A stretch of DNA of 64,000 nucleotides from Prostheceraeus crozeri (GCA_907163375.1 CAJQUW010007067.1:372001-436000), one strand, 5' to 3'. Positions 48,744 to 61,421 are shown, counted from the stretch's first letter. Numbers and translations are program-made. Notes: generated from the sequence alone by a model not told the origin.

Positions 48744-49384
48744 TCACGAAAATTCCTCATGATTTTTTAAGAGATTTTTTTCATATATTTCTCATGAAAT
48801 TTCATGTGGATTTGGAACGTTTTCGCATGAAAAATCTCTCTGAATTTATTTTGCTGATATTTAATTATTGAGACCTTCTTAGCCTAGCCACGTTGTCCCA
48901 GAGCATTCCCACGCCATGTCCACAATGCTGTTTCAGTATTCGCTATAATAAACCATTGTCATGGTAAGTTATTGAACTGTGATTGTATATAATATGTCTA
49001 TTTTCAACATCTTGCATAGTAATGGCAATTGTAAAGTCAAATTATAAATGCATCATTTCGAATATGCTGTTGCATATCACATGAAATATTCCATATTTTT
49101 ATAGATATTTTTATAGACTAAACTTGGAGATTGAATAAGCTTTCTTGTGGATCTTTCCTTTCGCGGCTAGCATGCATACTACTTATAAACTTATTTTCAC
49201 AAAAACCTCATGAATGTTCTCATTACCACTCATCATGCTCTCATCAAAGCATCATGAGTACATCGTGAGTCAGATATTTTTTTATGAGAATATCATGAGA
49301 CTCATCATAATCTCATGAGCTCTCATAAAAATCTCATAAATCCTCATTAAATATCATGATTTCTCATGAAAAATGTTCGTGAGG
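48744..49384. mobile_element. TCATGA-rich element with inverted ends
   Basis: The left end (CACGAAAATTCCTCATGATTT) and right end (minus strand CTCACGAACATTTTTCATGA) are inverted relatives. Both subterminal zones are packed with CTCATGA/TCATGAG hexamers, especially 49190-49380. No coding capacity or target duplication was identified. Probably a MITE whose ends carry clustered transposase sites. Confidence 0.5.
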
Positions 49385-49499
49385 GTATCTCATCCTCTGA
49401 TTACTAAACGAGGTCCATTTGCTGATTACTCCATCTGCAAAAATGTGTTGCCAACAATCGGAATTCAACATTCTTGGAGCTATGATTGACGGCGAAATT

Positions 49500-49765
49500 A
49501 GTTGATCTTCTCATATTGGCACTGTGGTTTTGTGGCAGAGTGCTAGCTCTACGTCCAGGAGACATTGGTTCAAACTTTGGTCGGGTCAAACCTAGGACTT
49601 TCGAAATAACTACACATTGCATTCTTGTTAAACACTTAACACAAAGAAATAAGAGTGGGATAGATAACATCTCGGCCACATGGAGGAAACGCTCCTTAAA
49701 TAATGTGCTTCCGAGTGGAGACAAGGTTCATTTACTTTTATTTTATTTTATTTTATTGAGTTTCG
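49500..49765 (+). mobile_element. tRNA-derived SINE-like sequence
   Basis: An A-box-like GTGGCAGAGTGCTAGCTC (about 49532) and B-box-like GGTTCAAACT (about 49569) are spaced as in a tRNA promoter. A non-tRNA body follows, ending in a (TTTTA)n tail at about 49735-49760. This layout is typical of SINEs transcribed by RNA polymerase III. A single copy in the window, so boundaries are approximate. Confidence 0.5.
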
Positions 49766-50289
49766 ACTGAAGAAAGCAGGCAAACTGCTTCACTGTCTGA
49801 GAATTTTAAAAAAAGTGCATCACAAAGGAAGATCTAATCGTGATTATTGGTTCTCTTGTCTTACCAACACTTCATTACGGTTGCCAACTATGATTATAGG
49901 AAATATGCTGAGCAGAGGTAGAAAGTTGATTGATAAATTTAAAAACGTTGTGATTCTATTTTTTGCAACAGTCAACGCAGATATCCATGTTTATCTGACT
50001 TCAAGCGATCATCCCATAAACAACCGCTCTCGTTCAGTTACTCAAAAATCAGTTAAAGGACGTTTTTGGTTACTGCAAATATGTTTACATATTATATTGA
50101 TTATCAGCAAGCAATTAGGTTAGAACAAATTTATTAAGTATGCAATTTCAACGATCCAGAAGTCTGAGCTTTTTGAATGACTGATACATGAAGAATCCTT
50201 AAATTCGTTATGGCGTACAGCACGAGATAAAATTATCCTGTCATTCAGATCACTGGTTTTGCAAATAGAAGTTGCTTGTTTGTATGCAC

Positions 50290-50440
50290 AGAAATCCAAC
50301 TTTCCACTTTTCAAAACAGCATCAAATTCTTTGGATAATGCTTGATGACAACTTCAGTTGGAAGGCCCACATCAAATATATCGAGATGAAATGTGCACAA
50401 ACACTTCATATTTTACGAAGGATCAGAGCTATAACAAACG
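50290..50440 (+). pseudogene. LINE reverse-transcriptase thumb fragment
   Basis: The plus strand reads ILWIMLDDNFSWKAHIKYIE and AQTLHILRRIRA, matching the LG--lD--LsWk-HI-yI region of non-LTR reverse transcriptases. No further RT motifs are in frame on either side. A short remnant. Confidence 0.55.
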
Positions 50441-51194
50441 CATTCGAGATCGATGTCTCAGGATCAAAGGGAACATTTCTGCAGTTGATTCGGAATCAAG
50501 ACGAAAGTTGATGACAGCGAATATCTTTGTCAATTTATGGAGACAAGATACCTTCATTCAGCTAAATCATTTCTTCCTTCCGTCTGGACGCATATCCGTA
50601 CCTTTTTGTAGGACAACTAATCGTCGCAGTGCTTTCGTACTATCTGTGTGCATCTTACAATCAAGTACTTTCTCCGACTAGCTCTTCTTAATGCATAGTC
50701 AGTTTTTAGTACACATTTCTCATACAACATGACTTTATTTTGTCTTTATCAGATGCAAACATTGAATTTTGTTGCATGAATGTCATCCAGATTCCCATTT
50801 ACAGTTTTAATAAACGCATCTTTCTCTCTTTCTCTCTCCCTTCAAAATGTGTGAAAGCGTGAAATTCCAGTTGGAAATTCGGGTCTAATTGACCCCAAAC
50901 GGCCTTAACTTCAGAAAACTATAGAATCCAATGGAATGAAACTTGTTTCAGCTCTCTAATAATTCAGGAAAAAGTCGGAGCATTATGCAATCAAACAGAA
51001 ACTTCCACATCATGTTCTTCAGAACATGCGTCGGGTCAAACATACCCCGAACATACGAGAACGCTGCTTTATTCCGAGTTGATTATTTTGTGGTCGCTCG
51101 CCAGTGCCGGGGTGCTCAGCTGCATGCTCGAATTTGAACTGCTCTCAAATGAATTGTTTCATTTCAGGCATGTCCTCAGTTTCAAGGCATCAAG
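50441..51194. other. unassigned DNA with a short (CT)n tract
   Basis: A TTTCTCTCTTTCTCTCTCCC tract lies at about 50820-50842. No gene recognised. Confidence 0.4.
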
Positions 51195-52024
51195 CATAGA
51201 GTAAGTTTATTAGGTAGAGTGGTGACTCCGCATTTATTAAATCCCAGTGTGTATACACTTTCGATTTTATTAAATGAACTCCAGGGAGATACAGGTGGTA
51301 TTGTCACCAAATGTGACATATGCAAACTTTTGCAGTTTGAAGAAATTACCACGCAATTGAATGATCATGACAGTAATTCAGAAGGAAATGATATTATTTT
51401 ACAGATTCTCAGTGTCATGACAGCCTTGGAGATCTAATGTTTTTCTAAATTAGCAATTCGATGGGTTCCTATTACTTTCATGCTCAACCTCAAGACTATT
51501 TTCTTAAGCGTGATCATATCATAAGCAACCTGCCACTGGTACAGCAAAATCACATAATCAAAGACAATGATTTCATTTACATGTAACTTTGAAAGATGTA
51601 AATGGTTCCACATCACTATTCAGATTCAAGAAATGAAACATGAATTTACTGAATCATAAAATCATGCCGGTGAAAATTGAATCAAAAACTTGAAATTTCA
51701 GCCACGAAAGCACGAGTAATATCGCTACTTTTCTTGAAGACTTCCATTATGATACAATTCATGAAATTCCATTGATAATCAGCTTGATTTCCGCTTATTT
51801 AGGATGCTTTTCAGCAAATATTCATTCCTTTTGATATCCAACTTGTTTCATACTACTTATATAGGAGAGTCATCTCGGTAGTATATAAATTGGCAAATTT
51901 TGACCTTTTTCAAAACTGCTCAAATAATTTTTTTGGACCACGGGAACGTAATCTCCGCAGAAAGCAGAATCTTTTGATGTAAAAATGTTTCGTCGACACT
52001 CTACCTATATATCCCTCCTCTATG
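51195..52024. mobile_element. CATAGAG hAT-type MITE, copy E
   Basis: An 830-bp element from CATAGAGTAAGTTTATTAGG to CCTCCTCTATG, with a perfect 8-bp target duplication GCATCAAG (51187-51194 and 52025-52032). Collinear with copy A over its length; non-coding. Confidence 0.9.
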
Positions 52025-54396
52025 GCATCAAGTTCAAATCCAATGCTTTATTTGCAAATTAGTCCAGTCTATATCCTGCTACATGTGCAATCATGAGCAA
52101 CTTCATACTTGTTGCGCATTTTGTGTCTTGTACTTTCTGATTTTCAATTGATGAAAAATGAGCTTGCTTTTATCACATAATCAGTACATACCATTATATT
52201 GGATTGCCGATATTGTCATTGGATCATTTAGACACCAATCGCCTTTGTTGCATGTAACAAAGCATTCACATCAATATCTACTCTGCTTTGGGATGCTGCT
52301 CATTAACATGAACTCTTGTGTACTGTTATAATGCTCATGTAATATCGCTTGAAATAATGGATCAAGCTACATGTCATTCTCCTATCATCAAAAGATACCA
52401 CAGAAATGCAAATAAAGTTAACGAAAATTTGAATTTCACTCATACATTCGAAAAGCCATAAAGAACATTGAGAGGGAAGTATTTCTCAATTAGATAAGTT
52501 TTCAGTAGAGTCAACTTTGGCCTTCTCTAAATTCCTGTTGCAATTTATTCTAAATACAGTAGGAACAGCTGCAACAAGAAGCGCATAGCTACCGTTCGGC
52601 AAGTGGGCAAGGGAAATCAGTCAAGTAATTGTGTCGATATAGAATTCCTTATGACTAAAATAGAGAATCCGGGTAGTTAGGAAGTATAATAGCAGTGGCG
52701 TCGCGTGCGCCCAGACCATAGGCCTTCACTCGGCATTGGAATGCTATTTCTATACCAGACATTTTTATGTTACACCATTAATTTTCATAAAAGTTAAATT
52801 TTTAATTACAATTTTCCGAACATTTTTTAAGGCCAAGTGAATGTGCATATGAGAAGTGATTGCTCATGTCTCTTAACAGCCTTACTCAAGGAACTAATTA
52901 CTGTCCAGACCACATTTTCTCGAGAAATAAGGAGGCAAGGTCAACAGTTTCTTGCGTTTCTCATGGCCGGTCAGCCGCTCACATGTTTGAAATTCTGATG
53001 CATTAAAATGTCTTGTGTATTTCTCTGTGAGTACGGAGAAGACGCCAGTGTATATTAGCGATACCAAAGGCACAAGACCATCATGAATGACAACTGTTTT
53101 GAAATCATGGAGTTTTGAAAGACCATGAACATCAATGCCGACATGCTTGCTTTGATCGCAGGCATTGGTGATAATGAAACAACTCTTTATTCACGTCTCA
53201 CATATAAGTAGAATGCCGGTGATTGTTAGACAGAATAAGCAACCAATTAACATCCTAATGGATTTCTCAATATCTCAATATTTTTTGCGGAATTGATTGT
53301 GTGTTTTCGGTATCACATTCAAACCTTTCCACTACACCATTCAATTGAAATTACATGTCAAAGTAACATTGAGTCCAATCCCTTCACTGTTTGAGTCATA
53401 ATTACCCTGGATGTCATTAAGCAAGTGTTATCAATACTCATGAGAATCTAAATTTTGGAATTTTTATCAATAGTTGCAGTCTCAGTTTTACACGAATGCT
53501 GACGCCAGTTTACATCTGAGCTATGAGGTCAACAAATCATCAAATAGTCGTGTATCTAGAAACGTTGAAACAGATATTATGAAAGTTATCATTGCTTAAA
53601 AGGCGGAAACTTTCACTGCTAGAAATAGTGAAAATGTTTAATTTATGTGCAAGACTGTATTTCTAATGACCTCCATAAGAGTAAACGGCAGGAGGAACGT
53701 TTTTCTTCAAGCGGGGAAGAAGTTGACGCCGAACTTGAAAGTGATATGATGAGTTTACAAATGACTTGAAAAGTTTGAAGTCTTTGCGTTTCATGTAATT
53801 CACCTCCACAAGCGTATACGATTACAAAATCGGTTTTCACAGCAAGAAAAACTGTGCACTCTGGAAATATTCCCACAAGTACTTTTTTAAAGTTTACTCG
53901 TTTGTGCTGTAAGCTCTTATATAGCAATTAGCGACCTTCTGTTGCTCACAGAAGACAATGTGCAGGCAGATATTATCACTTTGCAAATTTAACTCCTTCG
54001 AACTAAGTCATTTAACCTTTATACGTATTTCAGTCTCTACTCTATACTGGAGTAGGTTACTCTATGTTGTTAGTATTAATTTATATTCATTCGTTCATGA
54101 CTTTTAATTACCTAATTATTTACAGGATTCTCCACTAGGATAGTTGTTTAATTTTGGTATCTTCCGTTTCCTGGATCCTTCGAATTTTTTTGACCGTGTC
54201 GTGTCTTAATTCGATTACATAAAAAAGTAATCAACATAGGTTATTCTAACCCGATGAAGATGAAATTGCTATGGATTTCTCTATCATTCAGCGGGTTTTT
54301 ATGAGATGAAAACTTGATAACGCATCGTTTATCCGATCCGTCGCCTCTGGAGTCGTTCGTGAGAAAACAATTCTCTCATTTCACTTAAACTCTATC
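52025..54396. other. unassigned AT-rich DNA, with one weak exon candidate
   Basis: At 53651-53771 a plus-strand frame (QEERFSSSGEEVDAELESD then MMSLQMT and a stop) looks like an acidic C-terminal exon, but splice and poly(A) support is weak. CAGTGGCGTCGCGTG at 52692 resembles a hAT terminus without a matching partner. Confidence 0.35.
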
Positions 54397-54442
54397 ATTC
54401 AGCGGGCAATAATGCAGTAGTTGGCATTATTGCCCGCTGAAT
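54397..54442. repeat. perfect 19-bp inverted repeat with 8-nt loop
   Basis: ATTCAGCGGGCAATAATGC, loop AGTAGTTG, then its exact complement. The preceding CTATCATTCAGCGGG also occurs at 54280-54294, and GCATTATTGCCCG recurs at about 56378-56390 on the other side of the recombinase gene. Confidence 0.85.
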
Positions 54443-54518
54443 TTCCATTGTTCCATTCTATCCCAGAAATTGTTTTCCCATTACTTTTAACATTAGAAAT
54501 CAGTGATATCTCATTTTT

Positions 54519-56141
54519 ACCGTCCAGCAATAGAGGTCATTTTACCTAAATCCCATAGCATTTTAATGAGTAGCAGAATTAGTAATAGGCCTAAATTGAT
54601 AATAAGCAATAAATTTGCAATTTGTTAATAAAAAGACAAAAATTCTAAAGAGCAAATTAACATCGCTTAGTTAAGTCACTTGAAGTCAGTCGAAGGAAAT
54701 TGTAACAGTATTGCTATCCGCATTTGCCACAATTTTCATTTTCTTTTGAGGTGCCGCGGAGAAAGTCATTTCTGAGGTGTTAGTGGAGTAACTTACACTC
54801 GTAGGTTCGCAGGAAGTGGTAGGCCGCCCTTCCACCTGGTGCACTTCTTTACCAAAACTTTCATTGAGAGCCCATGAATATGCGTGCTTCTTCTCATCGT
54901 TCACCCTCTTCACGTAGCGCTTGACGGAATTCTCCTTCTTGTGTCCTGTTACGCACTGTATGTCCTGCGCACTGAAGCCCATATTGAACATGTTAGTAAC
55001 CACAGTTGATCGTATGCAGTGTGATGTATACGTTTTCGATAGTTTAGCTTTGCATGAAATTACTTTCATCAGATCACCAATCTTGTGAACACCATCGACT
55101 AGTTTTTCGTGGTACCAATGCTGATCAGAAAACCAATTCTTTTTTGGCTTGTAAAATATGTGCTCACAATCGTTTGGCAACTTTTCGAGAAGTAGTCTTA
55201 TGGCGCTGACGGGGCATGTACTTGGATTGCCGGTTGAGTATAACCTGGCTTGTTTCATATTTTCATTGTTGGAGTTAGACACCGTTGGTTGGTGATTTTT
55301 CTGAATGTCATTCATGTATTTGATATCGATGTAGGTCTTGCCTCTGGAGTCTGTTTTTGTTATGATATTCTCCTTCTTTAAGTATCTGATCCATTCACGA
55401 CCTCTGGTTCCAAGAAAGTACTCAATTGCAAAATATACTTCTTCTTGAAGCACTTCGGGTTTTGACCGATCAAAATATCTTCTCAGCTTCTTCAAATCTT
55501 CTTCTTCGATTGCATCGAAATGCTGAGTTTTACCGCCATTTTTAAAGTATTCAGTAGCCATTGCTTTCAAGAGAAGATTTGCGCCATTGAACTCAATTTC
55601 GGTTATTATGTTTACATTAAGCATTAGTGGCGGAGAGTTGAAAAATCGCAAAAGTGGAGCTCTAATGCAGTTAGGAGTTGCAGGTGCATAAAATTGACCT
55701 TTATTTGTTCTTAAGCTTGAATAGAAAAATCTCAATTATTCCGCGAGCTCAGTTCTTTTCAATGATCTTAAATCGGTTGAAAGATTTCGATTTGACAAAA
55801 AGGACAAAAATTTTTCTGAATAGCTCTTTTTGTTGAACTGCTGTTGAATGTGGTATAGCGGCCTTTTGCAGTTTATCTAACTCATCGCTTGGTATATTGC
55901 TTGTCTTATCATTCGTAGTTGATACCCATGGTTGGGTTATTGAGTTTTGGAAATCAACTATTTCCTGGATTTGATTATCTGACAAACCGCAAATTGCTTC
56001 CCCGTCCAGTTGACTGAAATCAAGTAAACCTGACCACGCCATTTCACATATGCTTCTAACGCGTAATTAGTTAATGAAACTGTCAAAGCTAATGATTGAT
56101 GAATATAGGTTACATTTGAATTTGAAGGACCGTCCAGCAAT
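54519..56141 (-). mobile_element. Crypton-like tyrosine-recombinase element (boundaries tentative)
   Basis: A 13-bp direct repeat, ACCGTCCAGCAAT, lies at 54519-54531 and 56129-56141, enclosing the tyrosine-recombinase gene on the minus strand. Cryptons lack inverted ends and are bounded by short direct repeats, so these are plausible crossover sites. This boundary assignment is inference. Confidence 0.45.
54686..56042 (-). pseudogene. Crypton-type tyrosine recombinase, nearly intact but with frame breaks
   Basis: The main frame (55735 to 54686) is open for 349 codons. It shows the tyrosine-recombinase catalytic set: Arg in GTRGREW (about residue 111), HxxR in SHCIRST (239/242), GH in VTGHKKENS (264-265) and Tyr in KRYV (274). 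The region before it (ATPNCIRAPLLRFF) and the layout resemble Crypton and KIAA1958/DUF3504-type proteins. The N-terminal part is in another frame (56042 to 55749: DELDKLQKAAIPHSTAVQQK). A frameshift near 55750 and an in-frame TAA at 55736-55738 separate the two. Cryptons use this enzyme to cut and rejoin circular DNA at short direct repeats. The catalytic half is undamaged, but the gene as a whole is broken unless an unseen intron spans the gap. Confidence 0.8.
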
Positions 56142-56240
56142 GGAACAATCATAGATCCTTGGCTTGATCCTAAAACTGTCCATCAATGAGACAATCATAG
56201 TTTCAGAGTTATAGATTTTGAAATCTACAACAATGACACT

Positions 56241-56345
56241 ACGGCACTTGAACATGTCCATCAATGTCTAATTGCTATTTACGAGTCCGCTAGCGCGGAC
56301 TCGTACATAGCAATGCCATTGATGGACTATTCACCGTGTCGTAGT
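56241..56345. repeat. large imperfect palindrome with GC-rich core
   Basis: The core ACGAGTCCGC-TAGC-GCGGACTCGT (56281-56304) is flanked by inverted TTGCTAT/ATAGCAA and TCCATCAATG/CATTGATGGA blocks. The outer CTACGGCAC/GTGTCGTAG sequences extend the arms to about 50 bp. Lies just upstream of the recombinase element. Confidence 0.8.
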
Positions 56346-56614
56346 TATTCATTGAAATTACATTGGATGAAAAACTGCATTATTGCCCGGCACGTAAATT
56401 CTATGCCAATTATACATAGAAATGTTGCAAATATCACTATTTTGGGAAGATTCATGCATACACATTAGCAGTAATATCTAGGCCCTACTTCTCTCGATTC
56501 ATTAGAGATTTCAAGATATCCTTTATCTAACATAGATTTTCATTTATAAACATATCACAGAATCATTGATTATAGGCAGCGACATAGATTTCATCTTCAT
56601 TTGGTTAGAATACC

Positions 56615-56714
56615 AATAATATCCACTTTTATCGGTTATAAATGCATAATTCCTCGTGCGCGGACGCGCCCTGGGAATCTATGCATTTATGCCCTCTAAA
56701 AGTGGATACTATTC
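56615..56714. repeat. imperfect palindrome with GC-rich loop
   Basis: The arms (ATATCCACTTTTATCGGTTA and on to GCATAATTCC; GGGAATCTATGCATTTATG and on to AAAAGTGGATACTATT) flank a GC-rich loop TCGTGCGCGGACGCGCCC. Similar in style to the palindrome at 56241-56345. Confidence 0.75.
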
Positions 56715-59700
56715 CTATATTATGACAAATAATGACCGAAGAAATCTATGCATTATCTGACTTTTTCCATAGAAGTCTGCACCAGGTTAACAATTTCCAA
56801 TCAGGAAAATAATTACCTGCTTCGTGGAACTTATTAACCTGTGGACATAGAAAGCCTTACAAAATCATGACTTATATTGAGATGCTATTATTTTGATTGA
56901 CACTCACAACTGAACTGTCTTCAGTGAGATGATGGTATTTTAACATACTTCAAGTGTCTTCATCATAAATAATGATGACAATAGTTACTTCCGATTGAAA
57001 AACTTTGTATTTCGCATTTCATTAAACCTATTAACAGTAGTGTTCAATCTATCTACGCATAAACAATAACGAAGAACCGTATCATGTCTTCAAAACCAAT
57101 GCTCAGAAGCGATAGACTTCAGGAAGTGTTTACAGATAAACTCCACTTGCATAATCACATCAATGCGTGTCTATTCCAGTCTTGCTTCTATTCTCATGTT
57201 GAAGATCATAATCACATAATTTCAAATTGAAGTCATTATTTCTATGAAAGCAAAAGTACAGACTTATTCAAAACTATGATGAGACGTTGTGGGGATGCGG
57301 TACAGAGCAAATGCTCATTGAAAATTGTTAATGAAAAGAAAAGTCAAAGTCCTATAGCCTCAGTGATTTCTCTGCAAATGGATGAATTGGATAAGTCACC
57401 ACTGAACACTTCCAGATGAAATGCAGGCTGCAATGTAATGAGGTATTAGTTATCTTGATTGGAAGGAAGCAATGACAGACTGGCTGAATATTCGAATTAT
57501 TAAAAAACCTGGATTATTTTTTCATGAAGCGCATTTCCGAATAATTTTTAGAAGATCTGGAATCTGAAAATTCTTGTGACTCATCTCTCTGGTATAGTAC
57601 ATGTAGGTAGGCATTTTCATTAAACCATATTTCAAAGAGTATTTTTGCAACCAAAAATGTAATGGGAATGTGATATTGACCATTTTATTGGACAAGGAAA
57701 AATCCTGTCGGATCATTTCTTGCTAACAACAAAACTTAATGCTTGCCATTACAGCCATAAAATAATACAATTAATTAATACATTCATTTTGAATAAATCA
57801 TGCCTTTGTGTTATATGATGGTTATAATGGTCATGCTCACAATTAACAAATCTCATAATGACAATCATGCTTACAGTTCACAAACAGCAGCACTGCTGGA
57901 GCTAGCTTTCTGGAGCACAATATAAGTGACTAAATGACATCCAGTGAGTGGCGACCTTTTCCGCCTATCTAGCTAGTCGATAGCAAATATGACTAAACTT
58001 TGGCACGTTTAACTCGACAGCTAAAGACCACATGCATTTCCAAAAGGTTTTTAGGCCAAATAAACATAATGAAGTTATAATTACAAATTGTTTCATAAAG
58101 AATTGAAATAGGTAAACGTAAATTACGTATAGAAAGTCGTTTCCAAATTCAACAAATTTTATATGTTTAGAAAACTCATGTTCTCAAATTTTTCCATCTG
58201 TCCATTTCCATGGTAGTTTTCATTAACATTTTAGCGTAGTGATAGTGAAAGCAAAACATGCACGTACACACACAAGTATCCGAGTGATAAATTCCTGAAA
58301 CCATACTTAGGTTTTACACGCTGTGCATGCAATTTAGTTTGCATTTGAGCGTTTGCACTACGAAATTTCAAAGCAAATAATTCTGACAAATAAACGGAGT
58401 TATTACAAACAACTGCGTGATGAATTATCTTAAACCGAAAAACCGTTCAGACTTCTCCGAGAAAACGATTGTTGCACACAATGTATACAATGATCTACCG
58501 TACATCAGAGAATAGCAGAAAAATAGCTCACTATTGTGTGTGGAGGTCCCTTGAATAGTCGGTGCATAAATAATTTCCGTGAACAAGTAAATGAGCAAGC
58601 TATCCCAGCGTCTAATAATGATTTTTATGATACCTTATCATTATTTGTCATCACAATGTAGGCTAGTCATGAGAAAGTCGATAGATAGAAGATAATAGTT
58701 ATTTTTCTAATCTCCAAATGAGCACAAGTTTTAGGCCAACCTTTCAGAAGAAACAGGCATCGGTTTATAAATTGCTTTCACCATAAGTAAAACTTTCTTA
58801 CATAAAAAATGAAAGTTTGAATTACAAAAAGGTATCAATGTACCTGGATAGTGGCTACCGATAATAAAATTTGCATCTGGGATGTGATAATTGAAATATA
58901 ACAATTAGTTTAAGAATCTCACAGTCTAAAATGAAAAGCAATTGATCTAACAAATCGCAATCCATTATCTGATGGTAATTTGTAAATGTTACCGGTTATA
59001 TAAGAAGATAAGCCAATTGTTTCCGTTTCATAAAGCAATTACTTCCACAGTTTGTATTGTATTTCTTTCTGTTCTCGATTGTAGTGAAAGCGAACTAGGA
59101 AGCAATTGTTAGCAAAGAAAAAGTTTTACTTTATAACATCATTGCCGTTCATTATTAGATTTTATGTTAAATTGATGCGTAAAATTGTTATCTAACTTCA
59201 GAGTTTTGTTTATTGTCTCTTTCCGCTTCAAATTGGTGAATAAGTTTTCGAGAAACGGTATATCGGAAGCTGGAGCACCGACGAGGAGAGGTAGTCGTTG
59301 ATCAAATTACTCTCAGGGAATCCGTAGCCACGTTTATACAACGACAAACAGATAATTGAATGTTTTTGAAGATTCAAATGCTCTAAAACCATTTTCTGTA
59401 GACAATTTCATATTAACTGCCGACGAATTGAATGATAATGATTTCTGTGTGAGGCTGCAACAAAATGGATGAAATTCGATGTCGCTGCAATGATGATCAT
59501 CATCATTTTCATTCATTTTGTGAAAAAGTAAATAATTTTCGAAATGTAGGAGATAAGTGACTTCACATATTTTGAGATCCGGCCATCAATCCTATCCATG
59601 CCAAAGTGCGGTTTGTTCTCATTTTAAAAATATTCATTGTTTAGGTCTAATTTTCTGTAGTTTTATCAATACTAAATGTGTTTCTTTATATAATTAACTT

Positions 59701-60528
59701 GATTGAAGAATTGATAACGAAATGAATCTGCAAACGCTTCATTTGAAATGAAAGAGTAACTTTCGTTATAATAGCAAAACTTGGCCAACAATTATAAAAA
59801 ATGACATAATCCTATTCACGTATTTATTATTCACCTATCCATTATAAGTAATAAATGCAGGTTACATTTCTGAGAGATCGTCATCAGAAATGTATCACCA
59901 CAATTGTGCAGGTGTGAGCCAAACCATGTGATACATGATGCATTCATTTTCAAGCAAAGGAGGTATATCTTCTGAGTTTACTTGGGGATTTGCCTCAGGG
60001 AAAGCAATCGATGTGCCACACTATATTCACAATACAGCGCCCGCATGTGAAGATCTCACTTTTTTGACTCTATAGACAATGCTTCTTAATCAGAGCTTTT
60101 AGATTCTACACTCGACTATGACATAATTTTTTTTCTTGTACCTTTTACCCGGTATATATGATCCTTCAAAGCAATGAGTATGCCTTCGATAGTTGATATT
60201 TAAGGCCACGTCTGTAAATATATGTAAATTTTCTATAATACCGATGGTTAGCATTTTGGAATGTTATAATTAAGAATAATCTATGATGCCAAGCTCAATA
60301 GAACAACCTTTCTCAGAAATTAGAGCCGTAACGATTTTGTTACGATGGCGCTATATGACATCAAAAATCTACAAAAACATGTTTTATCCATTTAAACCTT
60401 ATAACTTGTTCCAAAACATTCCTGTCGAAGGAATGAGTCATAGCTACGTCATTTGAAAGTCTATCATCACATTCAGAGGGATTTGTTGAGACTGTGAATT
60501 AGCGAATTCAATCAGAGGACATAAGGTC
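56715..60528. other. unassigned AT-rich DNA
   Basis: No recognisable gene, RNA or repeat. Confidence 0.4.
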
Positions 60529-61115
60529 TTACGTTATGCAAACTGTCGTTTCTGCTTGCCGTACATTGCTACCGATGAAATGAAATGTTCGTCCGCGCCT
60601 GACTATTTTCCACCAGGTGGGGTCGGCCGCCCGAATCCTTGCGCGCCAGAAGCTCCTATCTAGAGCGTCCACCGGGCCCACTCGTAGTGTCTTCAAATCC
60701 TTGTGTATGCAGTCCATCCATCGCTTCCTCGGTCGCCCCCTTTGTCTTTTCCCCTGCACCACTTGTTCCATAGTCGCCCTTACTTTGTCTGTCTTCTTCA
60801 ACCGCTGGACGTGTCCGCTCCATCTCATTCGGATCTCTCTCACTCTTTCCACAACAAGGTCACTCCAAGCTCCTTTCCTATCACTGCGCTTCTCACTCTG
60901 TCCTTTAGAGTTACTCCTCTGATTCTTCTTAGCATTCTCATTTCTGTCCTTTCCAGAAGTTGCTCCTCTTTGAAAGTCATCATCCAACATTCTGAGCCAT
61001 AGGCCTACAAAGTACGGGTCTGATCATCTCCTTGTACTCTTTCGCTTTTATTTTCCTTGGCATCTTCTTATCGCATATGACTCCTGTCAGTTCTCTCCAT
61101 TTTGTCCTGTCATCT
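60529..61115 (-). pseudogene. LINE polymerase C-terminal end (RTE/craniofacial-protein-2-like type)
   Basis: The minus strand reads DRTKWRELTGVICDKKMP and KAKEYKEMIRPVL (61112-61010). A shifted frame gives LLERTEMRMLRRIRGVTL, and another gives VVERVREIRMRWSGHVQRLK, then RGRPRKRWMDCIHKDLK and DRSFWRARIRAADPTWWK, to a stop at 60529. The order GV-CDKk-P, YK--iRPvl, EmRmLR-i-GvTl, W-GHV-R, GRP-kRW matches the tail of a common endonuclease-reverse-transcriptase LINE group. At least two frameshifts make it non-functional. Confidence 0.85.
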
Positions 61116-61421
61116 TCGGATGAAAAGATGAAATGAAATGAAAAGTTTTTATATTATATCCGAAAATTCCTGTCGAGAAATTGATTCACTCACTGCGTCG
61201 ACTACACCGTCGTTATCAATAGATCAATATAAATCTTGCCTCGGAAATTCGTAATATCCACTCAAATAAAGATGAAAAGAAATAAACGCAATTGAGATTG
61301 TACAGCATTATGTAAGCAGTTTTCCTGTCACGTGCAGCGATTGGCTTCTGTCTCTAAAAGATCGATAAAATCATTATTATACGCATCATAAGTATCATGA
61401 GGATTCTTGCCCTTGAAATCG
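61116..61421. other. unassigned DNA
   Basis: Starts with a GATGAAAAGATGAAATGAAA simple stretch at the LINE junction. Otherwise unremarkable. Confidence 0.4.

Noticed and set aside
52692..52740. CAGTGGCGTCGCGTG as one end of a hAT element
   Set aside because: No matching inverted end or 8-bp duplication was found within a few kilobases.
60617..61002. Two overlapping plus-strand frames of about 100 codons
   Set aside because: Antisense of the LINE polymerase tail, whose minus-strand motifs are unmistakable.
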